DNA of 64,000 nucleotides from Chloroflexus islandicus (GCF_001650695.1 NZ_LWQS01000011.1:1-64000), one strand, 5' to 3'; numbered from the stretch's first letter, positions 21,708 through 30,223 are shown. Made by a program: numbers and translations. The notes: generated by a model from the letters alone, not told the origin.

Positions 21708-21998
21708 ATGAAGTTGGACCTGAGCGGCAAGCGCGCACAGAAGCTGATTCGCGAACACAATCTCACCCCTGAGGAGATCCAGCAGATTGTGGCGGCTGCC
21801 CGGATCAACCTCGCCACCTTTGATCCCGGCTACCGGGCGAATGTGACCCAGATCGCCGACGAATTGCGCAAGAGCCGTCCGACGATTTACGGCTGGGCCG
21901 ATCGGGCGCTGGCTGCAACCATCGACTCGTTGCGCAACATTCGCACTGGCCGGCCACCCAAAGATCGCGAGCGCACAAGCCCGCTCAGCGAGTCGTAG
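21708..21998 (+). CDS. Small helix-turn-helix protein
   Basis: A 96-residue basic protein with an HTH-like segment 'VTQIADELRKSRPTIYGWAD' at about residues 46-65, preceded by a helix 'LTPEEIQQIVAAARINLA'. It resembles the DNA-binding part of homeodomain-like or transposase-type HTH proteins but has no catalytic domain. GGAGAGG precedes the ATG. It stands first in a same-strand run of roadblock, GTPase and DUF4388 genes, so it may regulate them (inference). Confidence 0.65.
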   Translation: MKLDLSGKRAQKLIREHNLTPEEIQQIVAAARINLATFDPGYRANVTQIADELRKSRPTIYGWADRALAATIDSLRNIRTGRPPKDRERTSPLSES

Positions 21999-22086
21999 GG
22001 CAGTTTGGAAATGGTATGGTTCCACGACAGTGTATAATAGGCATTGATGCGCAGAGGGGGGAGTCCCGGCGCGAGAGTGAGGCAGC

Positions 22087-22452
22087 ATGAGCAGTGGGCT
22101 GAAAGAGCTTCTCACCCGGTTCCGGGCGGTCGAGAGCGTAGAAGCAGCCGCCGTGGTCGCTACCGACGGGTTATTGATCGAAAGCGTGGCCCGTCCCGGC
22201 GTCGATATCGATGCCGTTGGCGCCGTGGCGTCCAACGGGCTAGCGATGGCTGATGCGTTGGGGCGTGAAGTGGCTAAAGGCAGCACCGTGCAGGCCGTGT
22301 TGGAATACGATGACGGGTTGGTCTTGATTGAGCCGATCAGCGATGATGCTATGCTCTTGTTGCTGACGAACTCGCGCGATGATCTTGGCTTGCTCCGGTT
22401 TCTCGCCGCCAAACATCGCGACGAGATGATCGATGCGCTGAGCGCAATCTGA
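22087..22452 (+). CDS. Roadblock/LC7 domain protein
   Basis: A 121-residue single-domain roadblock/LC7 (longin-like) protein. The fold signature is 'LLTRFRAVESVEAAAVVATDGLLIESV', then 'VDIDAVGAVASNGLAMADAL' and 'LLLLTNSRDDLGLLRFLAA' (shown in parts). Such proteins act as GTPase-activating or scaffold partners of MglA-type GTPases (MglB). The MglA-like gene is two genes downstream. A TATAAT box lies at 22033-22038. Confidence 0.85.
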   Translation: MSSGLKELLTRFRAVESVEAAAVVATDGLLIESVARPGVDIDAVGAVASNGLAMADALGREVAKGSTVQAVLEYDDGLVLIEPISDDAMLLLLTNSRDDLGLLRFLAAKHRDEMIDALSAI

Positions 22453-22461
22453 CAAGGGGTA

Positions 22462-22470
22462 TGCTATAAT
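22462..22470 (+). promoter_or_regulatory. Extended -10 promoter before second roadblock gene
   Basis: TGC-TATAAT at 22462-22470 gives a leader of about 48 bases to the ATG at 22525. No clear -35 hexamer. Confidence 0.5.
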
Positions 22471-22524
22471 TTTGAAAAGCGACGCATCGACTCTCGCCAC
22501 TCTCAGACGTGAAGGTAGGCTGCG

Positions 22525-23019
22525 ATGGATCCTCAGTTGACAAGTATCATCGTGCCCTCAGAAGAGATCGCTAAGATTGAAGAGTGTCTTGCCCGTTTGG
22601 TGGAAGACACCGGCAGCGATTACGCCCTCTTGCTCGACAAAAGCGGCCAAGTCATCTCTTCCAAGGGCGATGGCGACCGGCAAGACATTACCGCGCTCGG
22701 CGCGTTGATTGCCGGTGTTTTCGCTTCCTCGCGCGAAGTCGCCAAACTGTTGCGCGAACGCGATTTTCGCGCCTCGTTCCAGCAAGGCGTGCGCGAAAAC
22801 ATCTTTATCGCCCTGATCGAAGAGCAGTGGATTCTGTGCATCATCTTCAATAAAGGGACGCATATTGGTTTGGTGAAGGTCTTGACCAAGAAGGCGACCG
22901 ATGAGTTGGCCGCCGTGCTCGAGCGGGTGCGCCAGCAGCACAAGGCTCGCGATGAAGTGCTTGGCTCGGCGTTCCGCACATCAATGGAAGACACGATCGA
23001 TCTGCTGTTCCGCGATTAG
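22525..23019 (+). CDS. Second roadblock/LC7 domain protein
   Basis: A 164-residue roadblock/LC7 protein ('CLARLVEDTGSDYALLLDKS', 'DITALGALIAGVFASSREVA', 'IFIALIEEQWILCIIF'). It is longer than its neighbour at 22087, with an N-terminal helix and a C-terminal tail ('VLGSAFRTSMEDTIDLLFRD'). Likely an MglB-like regulator of the GTPase that follows 66 bases downstream. Two different roadblock genes suggest a heterodimeric or divided regulator. Confidence 0.85.
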   Translation: MDPQLTSIIVPSEEIAKIEECLARLVEDTGSDYALLLDKSGQVISSKGDGDRQDITALGALIAGVFASSREVAKLLRERDFRASFQQGVRENIFIALIEEQWILCIIFNKGTHIGLVKVLTKKATDELAAVLERVRQQHKARDEVLGSAFRTSMEDTIDLLFRD

Positions 23020-23085
23020 CCGCGCTCCTGCCCTGCCGATTGGCCGTGTCGGCGCTCGCGTTCGACCGGCTACGCGAGAGAATGT

Positions 23086-23673
23086 ATGGCTCTGATAAAT
23101 GTCGCTGCGCGTGAAATACACTGCAAGATCGTCTACTACGGCCCCGGTATGTGCGGCAAGACTACCAACTTGCAGTACATCCACAGCCAAGTGCCGAAAG
23201 AAGTGAAAGGCGATCTGCTCTCCATTGCGACTGAAACGGAACGAACGCTCTTCTTTGACTTCTTGCCGCTTGACCTTGGCAAGGTGCGCGGGTTTCAGAC
23301 CCGTTTTCACCTGTACACGGTGCCGGGGCAAGTGCTCTATGAACGCACCCGCGTCGCAGTGCTGAATGGCGCCGACGGCGTGGTGTTTGTGGCCGATTCG
23401 CACAAGGGCAAGATGCAAGAGAATATCAATAGCTTGCGCGAGTTGGCGCAGAATATCACGCGCCAAAATAAGCGATTTGCTGATTTCCCGATCGTATTGC
23501 AATACAACAAGCGTGATTTGCCGCCCGATGTGTTGGCTCCGGTGGCGATGATGGATCATTTCCTCGGCGTGAACAAGATGAATTGGCCGCGGATTGAGGC
23601 GATCGCAACCAAAGGGGTGGGGGTGTTCGAGACGTTGCGCGCCATCAGCCGGGTAGTGATCAGTAAGCTGTAG
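23086..23673 (+). CDS. mglA: MglA-like small Ras-family GTPase
   Basis: A 195-residue prokaryotic small GTPase of the MglA type. P-loop GPGMCGKTT is at residues 19-27. The switch II region is 'LYTVPGQVLYERTR', i.e. T-V-P-G in place of Ras D-T-A-G, as known for MglA. 'GADGVVFVADSHKGKMQENI' follows, and G4 NKRD lies near residue 141 (YNKRDLPP). MglA sets cell polarity and drives gliding or twitching in Myxococcus and others. Roadblock (MglB-like) genes lie just upstream and DUF4388 downstream. The symbol is by similarity; a motility role here is inference. Confidence 0.88.
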   Translation: MALINVAAREIHCKIVYYGPGMCGKTTNLQYIHSQVPKEVKGDLLSIATETERTLFFDFLPLDLGKVRGFQTRFHLYTVPGQVLYERTRVAVLNGADGVVFVADSHKGKMQENINSLRELAQNITRQNKRFADFPIVLQYNKRDLPPDVLAPVAMMDHFLGVNKMNWPRIEAIATKGVGVFETLRAISRVVISKL

Positions 23674-23721
23674 CGCTATTCAACGCAGCGTTGCAGCCGG
23701 TAGACGAGGTGAGGCGCAGCT

Positions 23722-24522
23722 ATGGCGCTGGCAGGCGATCTGAGCGAGTTCTCGCTCACCGATATTATCCAGTTGCTACAATTGAGCAAAAAGACCGGCG
23801 GGGTCGAGATTGATGGCCGCCGTGGCGGGCAAAAGCTGACCGGCTGGATCTTTTTTCGCGATGGCAAGATTGTCGATGCGAAACTGCCCGGTCTCGAGCC
23901 GCTCGAAGCAGTCTATGCCTTCTTTACGGTCACGAGCGGCCCCTTCCGCTTCCACGAAGGGGTGACGTCGCCGCAAGTCACCATTACCGCGAGCAACGAG
24001 TCGATCATTATGGAGGGGGTGCATCGCCAAGAGACTTGGTCTCAGCAACAAGAGGCGGGGCCAACGCTGGCGATGGTGCCCCGGCTCGTGCCGAACCCGG
24101 CCTCCGGCAGCGTCGAGATTAGCCTCGGCGCGGAAGAGTGGCGTGTGCTGACGATGATCAACGGCAAGCAGACGGTTGGCCAAATCGCCCAGCGCAGCGG
24201 CCTCGGCGAAGTGCGCACGTGCGAGATTATCGCCAAACTGATGCAGAGCGGGCTCATCGAGCGGCGCGAGACCGCTGCCGGTGAGTCGTTGGCGCCGGAG
24301 TTTGAGCAGATTGCTGCCGGCTACCTCGGCGCCGGCGCGAATGTGCTGTTGCAAGAAGCGTACCGGATTGCTGGCGTGACTGACCCCTCGCGCGCTTCGG
24401 CTGCCGAGATGCTCGCCGCCGCCGATGCGTTTGAAGCTGAAGCGCGCCGGTTGATCGGCGCTGATCGGGCAGGGCAAGCCGCTGCCCAACTCCGTGAGCG
24501 CGCTCGTGAGCTGCTCGTTTGA
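23722..24522 (+). CDS. DUF4388 (PATAN-type) protein
   Basis: A 266-residue protein. The N-terminal DUF4388 signature is clear ('LAGDLSEFSLTDIIQLLQLS', then 'KTGGVEI' and 'GWIFFRDGKIVDAKL', residues 3-60), followed by a linker. Around residues 130-180 a winged-helix-like segment reads 'WRVLTMINGKQTVGQIAQRS' and 'CEIIAKLMQSGLIERRE'. The C-terminus is helical. DUF4388 proteins commonly occur with MglA/roadblock and chemotaxis genes in bacteria with gliding or signalling modules. Probable effector or adaptor of the upstream GTPase (inference). Confidence 0.8.
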   Translation: MALAGDLSEFSLTDIIQLLQLSKKTGGVEIDGRRGGQKLTGWIFFRDGKIVDAKLPGLEPLEAVYAFFTVTSGPFRFHEGVTSPQVTITASNESIIMEGVHRQETWSQQQEAGPTLAMVPRLVPNPASGSVEISLGAEEWRVLTMINGKQTVGQIAQRSGLGEVRTCEIIAKLMQSGLIERRETAAGESLAPEFEQIAAGYLGAGANVLLQEAYRIAGVTDPSRASAAEMLAAADAFEAEARRLIGADRAGQAAAQLRERARELLV

Positions 24523-24526
24523 TCTA

Positions 24527-24535
24527 TGGTACAAT
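24527..24535 (+). promoter_or_regulatory. Extended -10 promoter before purH
   Basis: TGG-TACAAT just past the stop codon of the DUF4388 gene. A start near 24542 would put the hairpin at 24549-24570 at the very 5' end of the purH transcript. Confidence 0.45.
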
Positions 24536-24548
24536 GGCAAGGCGCGAC

Positions 24549-24575
24549 CCTGCCCGTCGCTTCGGGCAGGTTTTT
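24549..24575 (+). terminator. Intrinsic terminator (or purH leader hairpin)
   Basis: CCTGCCCG (24549-24556), 6-nt loop, CGGGCAGG (24563-24570), then five T. A textbook Rho-independent terminator for the upstream cluster. If the extended -10 at 24527 is active, the same hairpin would lie at the start of the purH mRNA. Confidence 0.8.
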
Positions 24576-24613
24576 GATTCTGGGTGCCGCAGTTGTGTAT
24601 TGAGGAGCGTATC

Positions 24614-26131
24614 GTGCGCGCATTAATGAGCGTCTACGATAAGTCAGGCATCGTTGCGTTTGCGCAGGCGTTACACGCATTGGGTGTTGAGATCATCTCT
24701 ACTGGCCAAACGCAGCGTGTGCTCCGCGAAGCCGGCATTCCGGCGCTCGCGGTCAGCGAGGTCACTGGTTTCCCCGAAATTCTCGATGGTCGCGTCAAGA
24801 CGCTGCATCCGGCCATCCACGCCGGCCTGCTCGCCCGCCGTGATCTGCCGGCGCATATCGACGAACTGGCTGCTCACGGCCTTAAACCAATTGATTTGGT
24901 GGTGGTCAATCTCTACCCGTTCGCGGCAACGATCGCCCGGCCCGGCGTCACGATGGCCGAAGCCCAAGAGCAGATCGATATCGGCGGCGTCGCGTTGTTG
25001 CGGGCAGCCGCCAAGAATTTCCCCGCGGTGCTGGTGCTGGTCGATCCGGCTGATTATGACGCTGTCTTGGCCGGGTTGCGCGCCGGCGAGGTGCCATTGG
25101 CTGAACGGCAACGGCTAGCGGCCAAAGCGTTTGCCCACACCGCCGAGTACGATGCCACCATTGCTGCGTACCTCCGCACCGAACCGTTGCCCGACGTGCT
25201 GCCGCTGGCATGGCGCAAATACCAGCCGCTCCGCTACGGCGAGAATCCGCATCAGGCAGCCGCGCTCTACGGCGATTTCGGCGCCTTCTTCCAACAGTTG
25301 CACGGCAAAGAGCTGAGCTACAACAACATTCTTGATACCGCCGCAGCCCAAGAATTGATCGAAGAGTTTCCCGCTGCCGAAGGCGCAGCCGTGGCGATTA
25401 TCAAGCATACTAACCCGTGCGGCGTGGCCGTGAGCCACGATCTGCGCAGCGCATGGGAAGCAGCGTTTGCCACCGACCGCGAAGCGCCATTCGGTGGGAT
25501 TATCGCCGTGAACCGCCCGGTTGACCTTGCCTTCGCTGAGGCGGTGAATGAGATCTTCTCGGAAATTATTATTGCGCCGGATTTTCTGCCTGATGCACTC
25601 GAACTGTTGCAGCGCAAGAAGAACCGGCGTTTGTTACGTAGCCTACGCCCTGTCACCAGCGCCGGGAACTGGCAGATCCGCAGCGTGCCCGGCGGGGTGC
25701 TGGTGCAAGAACCGGATCACGCGCCGCTCGCTCAGGAGGAGTGGCGGGTTGTGACCAAGCGCGCGCCGACCGATGCTGAAGCAGCGGCGTTGCGCTTTGG
25801 CTGGCGGGTGGTGAAGCACGTGAAATCGAACGCGATCGTTTATGCCGCCGCCGATCGCACCCTAGGCATCGGCGCAGGCCAGATGAGCCGGGTCGATAGC
25901 TCACGCTTGGCAGTGTGGAAGGCGCAACAGGCTGGTCTCGATTTGCGCGGCAGCGTGGTGGCAAGCGATGCCCTCTTCCCCTTTGCCGATGGGGTCGAAG
26001 CAGCGATTGCCGCCGGTGCAACCGCCATCATCCAACCCGGTGGTTCCGTGCGCGACGAAGAGGTCATTGCCGCCGCCGACGCCGCCGGCGCCGCGATGGT
26101 CTTTACTGGCCGTCGCCATTTCCGCCACTAG
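24614..26131 (+). CDS. purH: Bifunctional AICAR formyltransferase/IMP cyclohydrolase
   Basis: A 505-residue PurH for the last two steps of IMP synthesis: AICAR + 10-formyl-THF -> FAICAR -> IMP. The N-terminal cyclohydrolase domain opens [20 protein letters not shown] and contains '[20 protein letters not shown]'. The formyltransferase domain holds '[14 protein letters not shown]' near residue 265 and '[15 protein letters not shown]'. The GTG start at 24614 is supported by GAGGAG 6 bases upstream and aligns with the usual N-terminus. An ATG four codons later is too internal. Confidence 0.96.
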   Translation: MRALMSVYDKSGIVAFAQALHALGVEIISTGQTQRVLREAGIPALAVSEVTGFPEILDGRVKTLHPAIHAGLLARRDLPAHIDELAAHGLKPIDLVVVNLYPFAATIARPGVTMAEAQEQIDIGGVALLRAAAKNFPAVLVLVDPADYDAVLAGLRAGEVPLAERQRLAAKAFAHTAEYDATIAAYLRTEPLPDVLPLAWRKYQPLRYGENPHQAAALYGDFGAFFQQLHGKELSYNNILDTAAAQELIEEFPAAEGAAVAIIKHTNPCGVAVSHDLRSAWEAAFATDREAPFGGIIAVNRPVDLAFAEAVNEIFSEIIIAPDFLPDALELLQRKKNRRLLRSLRPVTSAGNWQIRSVPGGVLVQEPDHAPLAQEEWRVVTKRAPTDAEAAALRFGWRVVKHVKSNAIVYAAADRTLGIGAGQMSRVDSSRLAVWKAQQAGLDLRGSVVASDALFPFADGVEAAIAAGATAIIQPGGSVRDEEVIAAADAAGAAMVFTGRRHFRH

Positions 26132-26133
26132 TA

Positions 26134-26155
26134 GGGCCGCACGGCGGTGCGGCCC
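26134..26155 (+). terminator. GC hairpin after purH
   Basis: GGGCCGCAC, 4-nt loop, GTGCGGCCC, three bases after the purH stop and merging into the 21-bp tandem repeat. No T-run, so termination is uncertain. It resembles the palindromes near 39273 and 51580. Confidence 0.5.
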
Positions 26156-26262
26156 CACCAGCACGGCGGTGCGCCCCACCGGCACGGCGGTGCGCCCCAC
26201 CGGCACGGCGGTGCGCCCCACCGGCACGGCGGTGCGCCCCACCGGCACGGCGGTGCGGCCAA
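26139..26262. repeat. 21-bp tandem repeat (about six units)
   Basis: Unit 'gcacggcggtgcgccccaccg', with four exact copies from 26161 to 26244 flanked by variant copies on both sides (26139-26160 and 26245-26262). There are no unique spacers, so it is not a CRISPR array. Degenerate relatives continue to about 26330. The period is a multiple of three, which keeps frames open and makes hisIE look longer than it is. Confidence 0.93.
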
Positions 26263-26373
26263 CACCTACGGCAGTGTGCCCACTGGCACAGCGTACCCGC
26301 CCCACCCACCCGGCGGTGCGCCCGCCTACACGAGCGGATCATCCGCCACACTATGGAGGATTGCGACTCTATC

Positions 26374-26991
26374 ATGGTACAGATGCGCGACAACGAACTC
26401 TTACCGGTCATCGTCCAACATGCCCGCAGCGGCGAAGTATTGATGCTCGGCTATATGAACGCGGAAGCGCTGGTCGCAACGCGCGAAAGCGGCTTCGTCA
26501 CCTTCTACAGCCGGTCGCGCCAGCGCCTGTGGCGCAAAGGGGAAACCAGCGGCAACACCCTTCGCGTCGTCGAAATGCGGCAAGATTGTGACGGTGACGC
26601 GCTCTTAGTGTTGGCAGAACCGGCCGGCCCAACATGCCATACGGGCCGGCCAAGTTGTTTCTTCCGCGATCTCGCCGAAACTGAAGTCGCTGGCCCAGTA
26701 CCGCCGGTTGCTATCGTGGCCCGGTTGGCCGACCGTATCCACGACCGCCGTGACGCGGCCCCGACCGAGTCGTATACGGCAAAGCTGTTGCACGGCGGCG
26801 TTGACCGGATCGGCAAAAAGATTGGTGAAGAAGCGGCAGAGGTGATTATTGCCGCCAAGAACGGCAATCCGGCTGAAGTCGCGTATGAGCTGGCCGATCT
26901 AATTTATCACAGTCTGGTCTTGCTTGAGAACCAAGGCATGACCGCCGAGGCGGTGTGGGCCGAACTGGCCCGCCGCTACGCTTCCTCGTAA
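26374..26991 (+). CDS. hisIE: Phosphoribosyl-AMP cyclohydrolase/phosphoribosyl-ATP pyrophosphatase
   Basis: A 205-residue fusion catalysing steps 2 and 3 of histidine synthesis. The HisI half (about 1-100) has '[15 protein letters not shown]', metal-binding '[12 protein letters not shown]' and '[13 protein letters not shown]'. The HisE half (about 115-200) has '[20 protein letters not shown]' and '[17 protein letters not shown]'. The start is uncertain: ATG 26374 has GGAGG 13 bases upstream, while ATG 26353 would add seven residues without a site. Frames further upstream read into repeat DNA and are rejected. Other his genes are not in the window. Confidence 0.93.
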   Translation: MVQMRDNELLPVIVQHARSGEVLMLGYMNAEALVATRESGFVTFYSRSRQRLWRKGETSGNTLRVVEMRQDCDGDALLVLAEPAGPTCHTGRPSCFFRDLAETEVAGPVPPVAIVARLADRIHDRRDAAPTESYTAKLLHGGVDRIGKKIGEEAAEVIIAAKNGNPAEVAYELADLIYHSLVLLENQGMTAEAVWAELARRYASS

Positions 26992-27016
26992 TCAACGGAG
27001 ATTGCGGGCTAACGCT

Positions 27017-29017
27017 ATGAATAGTTGGGCAGGGCGAGTATTAGTCGTAGACGATGATCCGCAGTTGCGCGATCTGTGCCGGCAAACGCTGGCGCGGGCC
27101 GGGTTTGTCGTCACAACGGCGGCTAATGCGCCAATGGCACTCGAAGCGCTCGATCAGTCGAGCTTCGATCTTGTCATGGTGGATCTCGCCATGCCAGAGG
27201 TGAATGGGCTGCAACTCCTCGAGCAGATCCGGTTGCGTGACATTAGCGTGCCGATTTTGATCGCCAGCGGGGTAGCCTCGGTTGAACAGATCGCCTATGC
27301 GATGCGGCTTGGCGCGCGCGGTCTGCTCATCAAGCCCTTCCGTCCGCACGAGCTAGCCGAGATTGCCCGCGAGCTGGTGGCGAAACGGCAAGCAGTGCGG
27401 GTGAGCGACCGGGTTGCCGCCCTGCGCCCCGTCTTGCAGATCAGCCAGCACCTGTTGGCCGAATTGGATCTGGCCCGGCTCTATGCTTTGATCATCGAGA
27501 CGGTGCGGGTGGAGATCAGCGCCGAGCGCGCCTCATTGATGTTGCTGGAGCCTGATGAACAGGCGTTACGAATTGTCGCTTGCACCGGTTTGCCTGACAC
27601 CGTGGGCATGGGCACGCTCGTGCCCGTTGCGCACAGCGTATCAGGATGGGTGATTCAGCATCGCCAGCCATTGCTGATCGATGCGCAAGTCGCAGCATCA
27701 CCATGGTTTGCTGATCTCCGCCAACGCTTGCTCGCGCCGGAATTGACCACGGCGCTGTCAGTGCCGATTATGGCCGGCGAGCGGGCGCTTGGGGTGCTGA
27801 ATGCCGCCAAAGCCACCCCGCACGCCGCCTTTACTATCGCCGATCAGGAACTGTTGCAGCTTTTGGCCGGCCAAGCGGCGGTCGCACTGGAAAATGTGCG
27901 CCTCTATAGCAAAGTATCGCGTTCAGAGGCGCGCTACCGCGCCCTCTTGCGCCATGCCAACGATGCGGTGCTCTTGCTCGATGCCACCGGCACGACGGTG
28001 CTCGACGCCAATTTGGCACTGGCTCGTCTGTCAGGGTATAGCAGTGACGAGTTGTTGGCGCTCGATCCGCGCCGTTTCTTGCCAACCTTGCCCCAATTGC
28101 TGGCCACTGCCGTCAATGGCCGGAGCGAGCAGAGTGAAATCGAAACGATGCTCTGTACTGCGGCCGGCCACGAGACAGCAGTCGCCGTAAGCGTGAGCGT
28201 CGTCCCTGATGGCGATCAACGGCTGTTTTTGGTGATCGCACGCGACATTAGCGAACGCCAACGCATGGCGCGCGAGCTGGCCCAAGCCGAAAAACTGGCC
28301 GCCATCGGGCGCTTGTCAGCCTCAATGGCGCATGAGATCAACAACCCGCTCCAAGCCCTCTCGAATACGGTGCGGTTGTTGCGCAATCATGATCTGCCCC
28401 CCGATCGCCGTGATCTCTACCTGACCAAAGCGGCTGCCGAACTCGATGGTCTGATCCACCGCGTGCAGCGCATTCTCGACCTTTCACGTCCCAATCTCGA
28501 CGGGCGGCGGCCAGTCGATCTCAATCAGGTGGTGAATGATGTGATTGCCTCCTATCGCGCCACTATGACGGCCCGCGGCATCAAGTATATCGGTGAATTA
28601 ACGTCAGCACTACCGTGGGTGACCGCCGTGATCGGGCATCTCAAACAGGTTTGCCAAACGCTGGTGCAAAATGCGATTGAGGCCATGCCCGACGGCGGGA
28701 CGCTGCGCATCCGCACCTACCTGCGGCCGCCTGACGGCGAGCCGGATCGGGCGCTCTTTTGGCGAGCCGGCGGCGGAGCGCGCCAGCCCCTACCCGATCC
28801 GGCCGTCGTTCTTGAGATCAGTGATACCGGTGTGGGCATTGCGCAAGAAGAGGTGCCAAAGATCTTTGAACCCTTCTACTCAACGCGGTTCGACGGGCTT
28901 GGGCTAGGGTTGCCGCTCTGCTATAGCATCGTTGACTTTCACGGCGGCGAGTTGCTGGTGCATTCCCAACCGGATCAAGGCACCACCTTCCGGGTGGTGC
29001 TGCCGGTAGCGCAATAG
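27017..29017 (+). CDS. REC-GAF-PAS histidine kinase
   Basis: A 666-residue soluble hybrid with an N-terminal receiver. REC covers about residues 5-120 ('VLVVDDDPQLRDLCRQTLAR', phospho-Asp in 'LVMVDLAMPEVNGLQLL', Lys in 'LIKPFRPHEL'). GAF follows at about 140-300 ('DLARLYALIIETVRVEISAE'), then PAS at about 305-420. HisKA has 'SASMAHEINNPLQALSNTV', and HATPase ends 'ISDTGVGIAQEEVPKIFEPF' and 'GLGLGLPLCYSIVDFHGGEL'. The N-terminal REC implies it is itself a phosphorelay target. The ATG at 27017 is preferred to an upstream TTG. Convergent with rimM, only 7 bases apart. Confidence 0.92.
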   Translation: MNSWAGRVLVVDDDPQLRDLCRQTLARAGFVVTTAANAPMALEALDQSSFDLVMVDLAMPEVNGLQLLEQIRLRDISVPILIASGVASVEQIAYAMRLGARGLLIKPFRPHELAEIARELVAKRQAVRVSDRVAALRPVLQISQHLLAELDLARLYALIIETVRVEISAERASLMLLEPDEQALRIVACTGLPDTVGMGTLVPVAHSVSGWVIQHRQPLLIDAQVAASPWFADLRQRLLAPELTTALSVPIMAGERALGVLNAAKATPHAAFTIADQELLQLLAGQAAVALENVRLYSKVSRSEARYRALLRHANDAVLLLDATGTTVLDANLALARLSGYSSDELLALDPRRFLPTLPQLLATAVNGRSEQSEIETMLCTAAGHETAVAVSVSVVPDGDQRLFLVIARDISERQRMARELAQAEKLAAIGRLSASMAHEINNPLQALSNTVRLLRNHDLPPDRRDLYLTKAAAELDGLIHRVQRILDLSRPNLDGRRPVDLNQVVNDVIASYRATMTARGIKYIGELTSALPWVTAVIGHLKQVCQTLVQNAIEAMPDGGTLRIRTYLRPPDGEPDRALFWRAGGGARQPLPDPAVVLEISDTGVGIAQEEVPKIFEPFYSTRFDGLGLGLPLCYSIVDFHGGELLVHSQPDQGTTFRVVLPVAQ

Positions 29018-29024
29018 GATGGCT

Positions 29025-29534
29025 TTAGTCAAGCAAGCCGTCAATCGGGCGAATGACGAGCTGGCGGCCAACGAGGTCAATCGCGATGATAAAATCGCGC
29101 ACCATGGGCACGAGGGCATCAGGACGACCATTGCGCGCAATCACGGCAATCTCGCCCGCGCCGGTTTCGAGAATCTCGCGCACCTCACCGATCGCATCGC
29201 CGGTCTCAGTCACCGCTTGCAGCCCAATCAGATCGTGGTAAAAGAACTCATCCGCCGCCAGCGGCGCGGCATCGGCAGCGGCGATGTAGACTTCGGCGCC
29301 GCGCAGATCGGCGGCTGCATCGCGATCGGTAACGCTCTGCAATTGGATGATCAGCAACCCCGGTTTGTGCAAAAAGAGGCGCGTTACCTGATGCGGGATG
29401 CGCTTGGGGCCGATGAAGACGGTGCGCAGATGGCGAATCAGGTATTCGGGATGGCTCGAAATCGAATGGAGTTTAATCTGGCCGCGAACGCCAAACGGAG
29501 CGCCGAGCGCACCAATGTACAGAAGATCATCCAT
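29025..29534 (-). CDS. rimM: 16S rRNA processing protein RimM
   Basis: A 169-residue RimM, which binds S19 and helps mature the 30S head. N-terminal barrel: 'YIGALGAPFGVRGQIKLHSI'. The PRC-barrel half reads 'DLIGLQAVTETGDAIGEVRE' and 'DALVPMVRDFIIAIDLVGRQ'. The start MDDLLYIG at 29534 fits the family; no Shine-Dalgarno is seen. A strong hairpin with four T separates it from khpA, so its expression may be attenuated. trmD and rplS, often next in this operon, are not here. Confidence 0.93.
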   Translation of the reverse strand: MDDLLYIGALGAPFGVRGQIKLHSISSHPEYLIRHLRTVFIGPKRIPHQVTRLFLHKPGLLIIQLQSVTDRDAAADLRGAEVYIAAADAAPLAADEFFYHDLIGLQAVTETGDAIGEVREILETGAGEIAVIARNGRPDALVPMVRDFIIAIDLVGRQLVIRPIDGLLD

Positions 29535-29547
29535 ATTTCGACATGCC

Positions 29548-29582
29548 AAAACAGCCGGCCGGTCGCTTGCGCCGGCCGGCTG
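29548..29582 (-). terminator. Intrinsic terminator/attenuator between khpA and rimM
   Basis: An 11-bp GC stem (29552-29562 with 29572-29582, 9-nt loop) followed on the minus strand by TTTTGG. It lies within the rpsP-khpA-rimM run, just before the rimM start, so rimM would depend on read-through or a local promoter. Confidence 0.7.
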
Positions 29583-29596
29583 CCTGCTAAGTACCG

Positions 29597-29824
29597 TTAT
29601 TCAATATCAACGTGAACCCGCTTCTTCTGGCGAGCCGCCGCCACACCCATCAAGTCGCGGATCGCCTTGGCCACCCGCCCGTTGCGCCCGATCACCTTGC
29701 CGGTTTCCGAGGGAGCGACGGTCAATTGGTAGGTGACAGTAAAACGACCAGTACGCTCTTTGATGCGCACGGCTTCGGGGGTATCAACCAGATTACGGGC
29801 AATATATTCGAGGAGCGCCTTCAT
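29597..29824 (-). CDS. khpA: KH-domain RNA-binding protein KhpA
   Basis: A 75-residue single KH domain ('MKALLEYIARNLVDTPEAVR', RNA-binding loop 'GKVIGRNGRVAKAIRDLMG', the GxxG motif being G-R-N-G). The family (KhpA/YlqC) binds RNA with KhpB and is found between rpsP and rimM in many bacteria, exactly as here. It starts 21 bases after rpsP. Short but confident by motif and synteny. Confidence 0.94.
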   Translation of the reverse strand: MKALLEYIARNLVDTPEAVRIKERTGRFTVTYQLTVAPSETGKVIGRNGRVAKAIRDLMGVAAARQKKRVHVDIE

Positions 29825-29845
29825 CGAGCCCTCTCCCGCAAACGA

Positions 29846-30115
29846 TTAGGCTTCCGCCGTAACCTTGCCCTGCTCATCAAGCAGGTTGACGCGCTGGAAC
29901 AGCTTGACCACCACCTCGGTCGGCTGCGCGCCGACACCGAGCCAGTAGCGAGCGCGGTCGGTATTTACCTCTAGCACCTTGGGCTGGCGCGTCGGCAGGT
30001 AATAGCCAATGGTCTCAATAAACTTCCCATCGCGCGGCGAACGCGAATCGGCGACGACAATGCGATAGCTGGGCTGCTTGGTTTTACCAGTGCGGCGCAG
30101 ACGAATTTTAACCAT
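29846..30115 (-). CDS. rpsP: 30S ribosomal protein S16
   Basis: An 89-residue S16 with the standard N-terminus '[20 protein letters not shown]' and '[19 protein letters not shown]'. It binds 16S rRNA early in assembly. First gene of rpsP-khpA-rimM. An extended -10 element at 30165-30173 gives it a promoter separate from ffh. Confidence 0.97.
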   Translation of the reverse strand: MVKIRLRRTGKTKQPSYRIVVADSRSPRDGKFIETIGYYLPTRQPKVLEVNTDRARYWLGVGAQPTEVVVKLFQRVNLLDEQGKVTAEA

Positions 30116-30164
30116 AGATCGTATCGTTCCTCATTCGTAGACCAATATCACACACTAGCCACAT

Positions 30165-30173
30165 AGTATAGCA
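30165..30173 (-). promoter_or_regulatory. Extended -10 promoter of rpsP
   Basis: TGC-TATACT on the minus strand, 50 bases upstream of the rpsP start and downstream of the ffh stop. Confidence 0.55.
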
Positions 30174-30223
30174 TAAATTGGCGCGAGCGTTGCAAACAGG
30201 CGCGCAGGCAAAACCGAGATCCC

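Noticed and set aside
26139-26262. CRISPR-like array
   Set aside because: Units are contiguous 21-mers with no unique spacers and no cas genes nearby; it is a minisatellite.
25915-26373. N-terminal extension of hisIE through the purH 3' end and the repeat
   Set aside because: It overlaps purH and translates the minisatellite. HisI proteins begin at about [10 protein letters not shown].
29019-29615. 198-codon plus-strand frame opposite rimM
   Set aside because: rimM and khpA on the minus strand are supported by motif and synteny.
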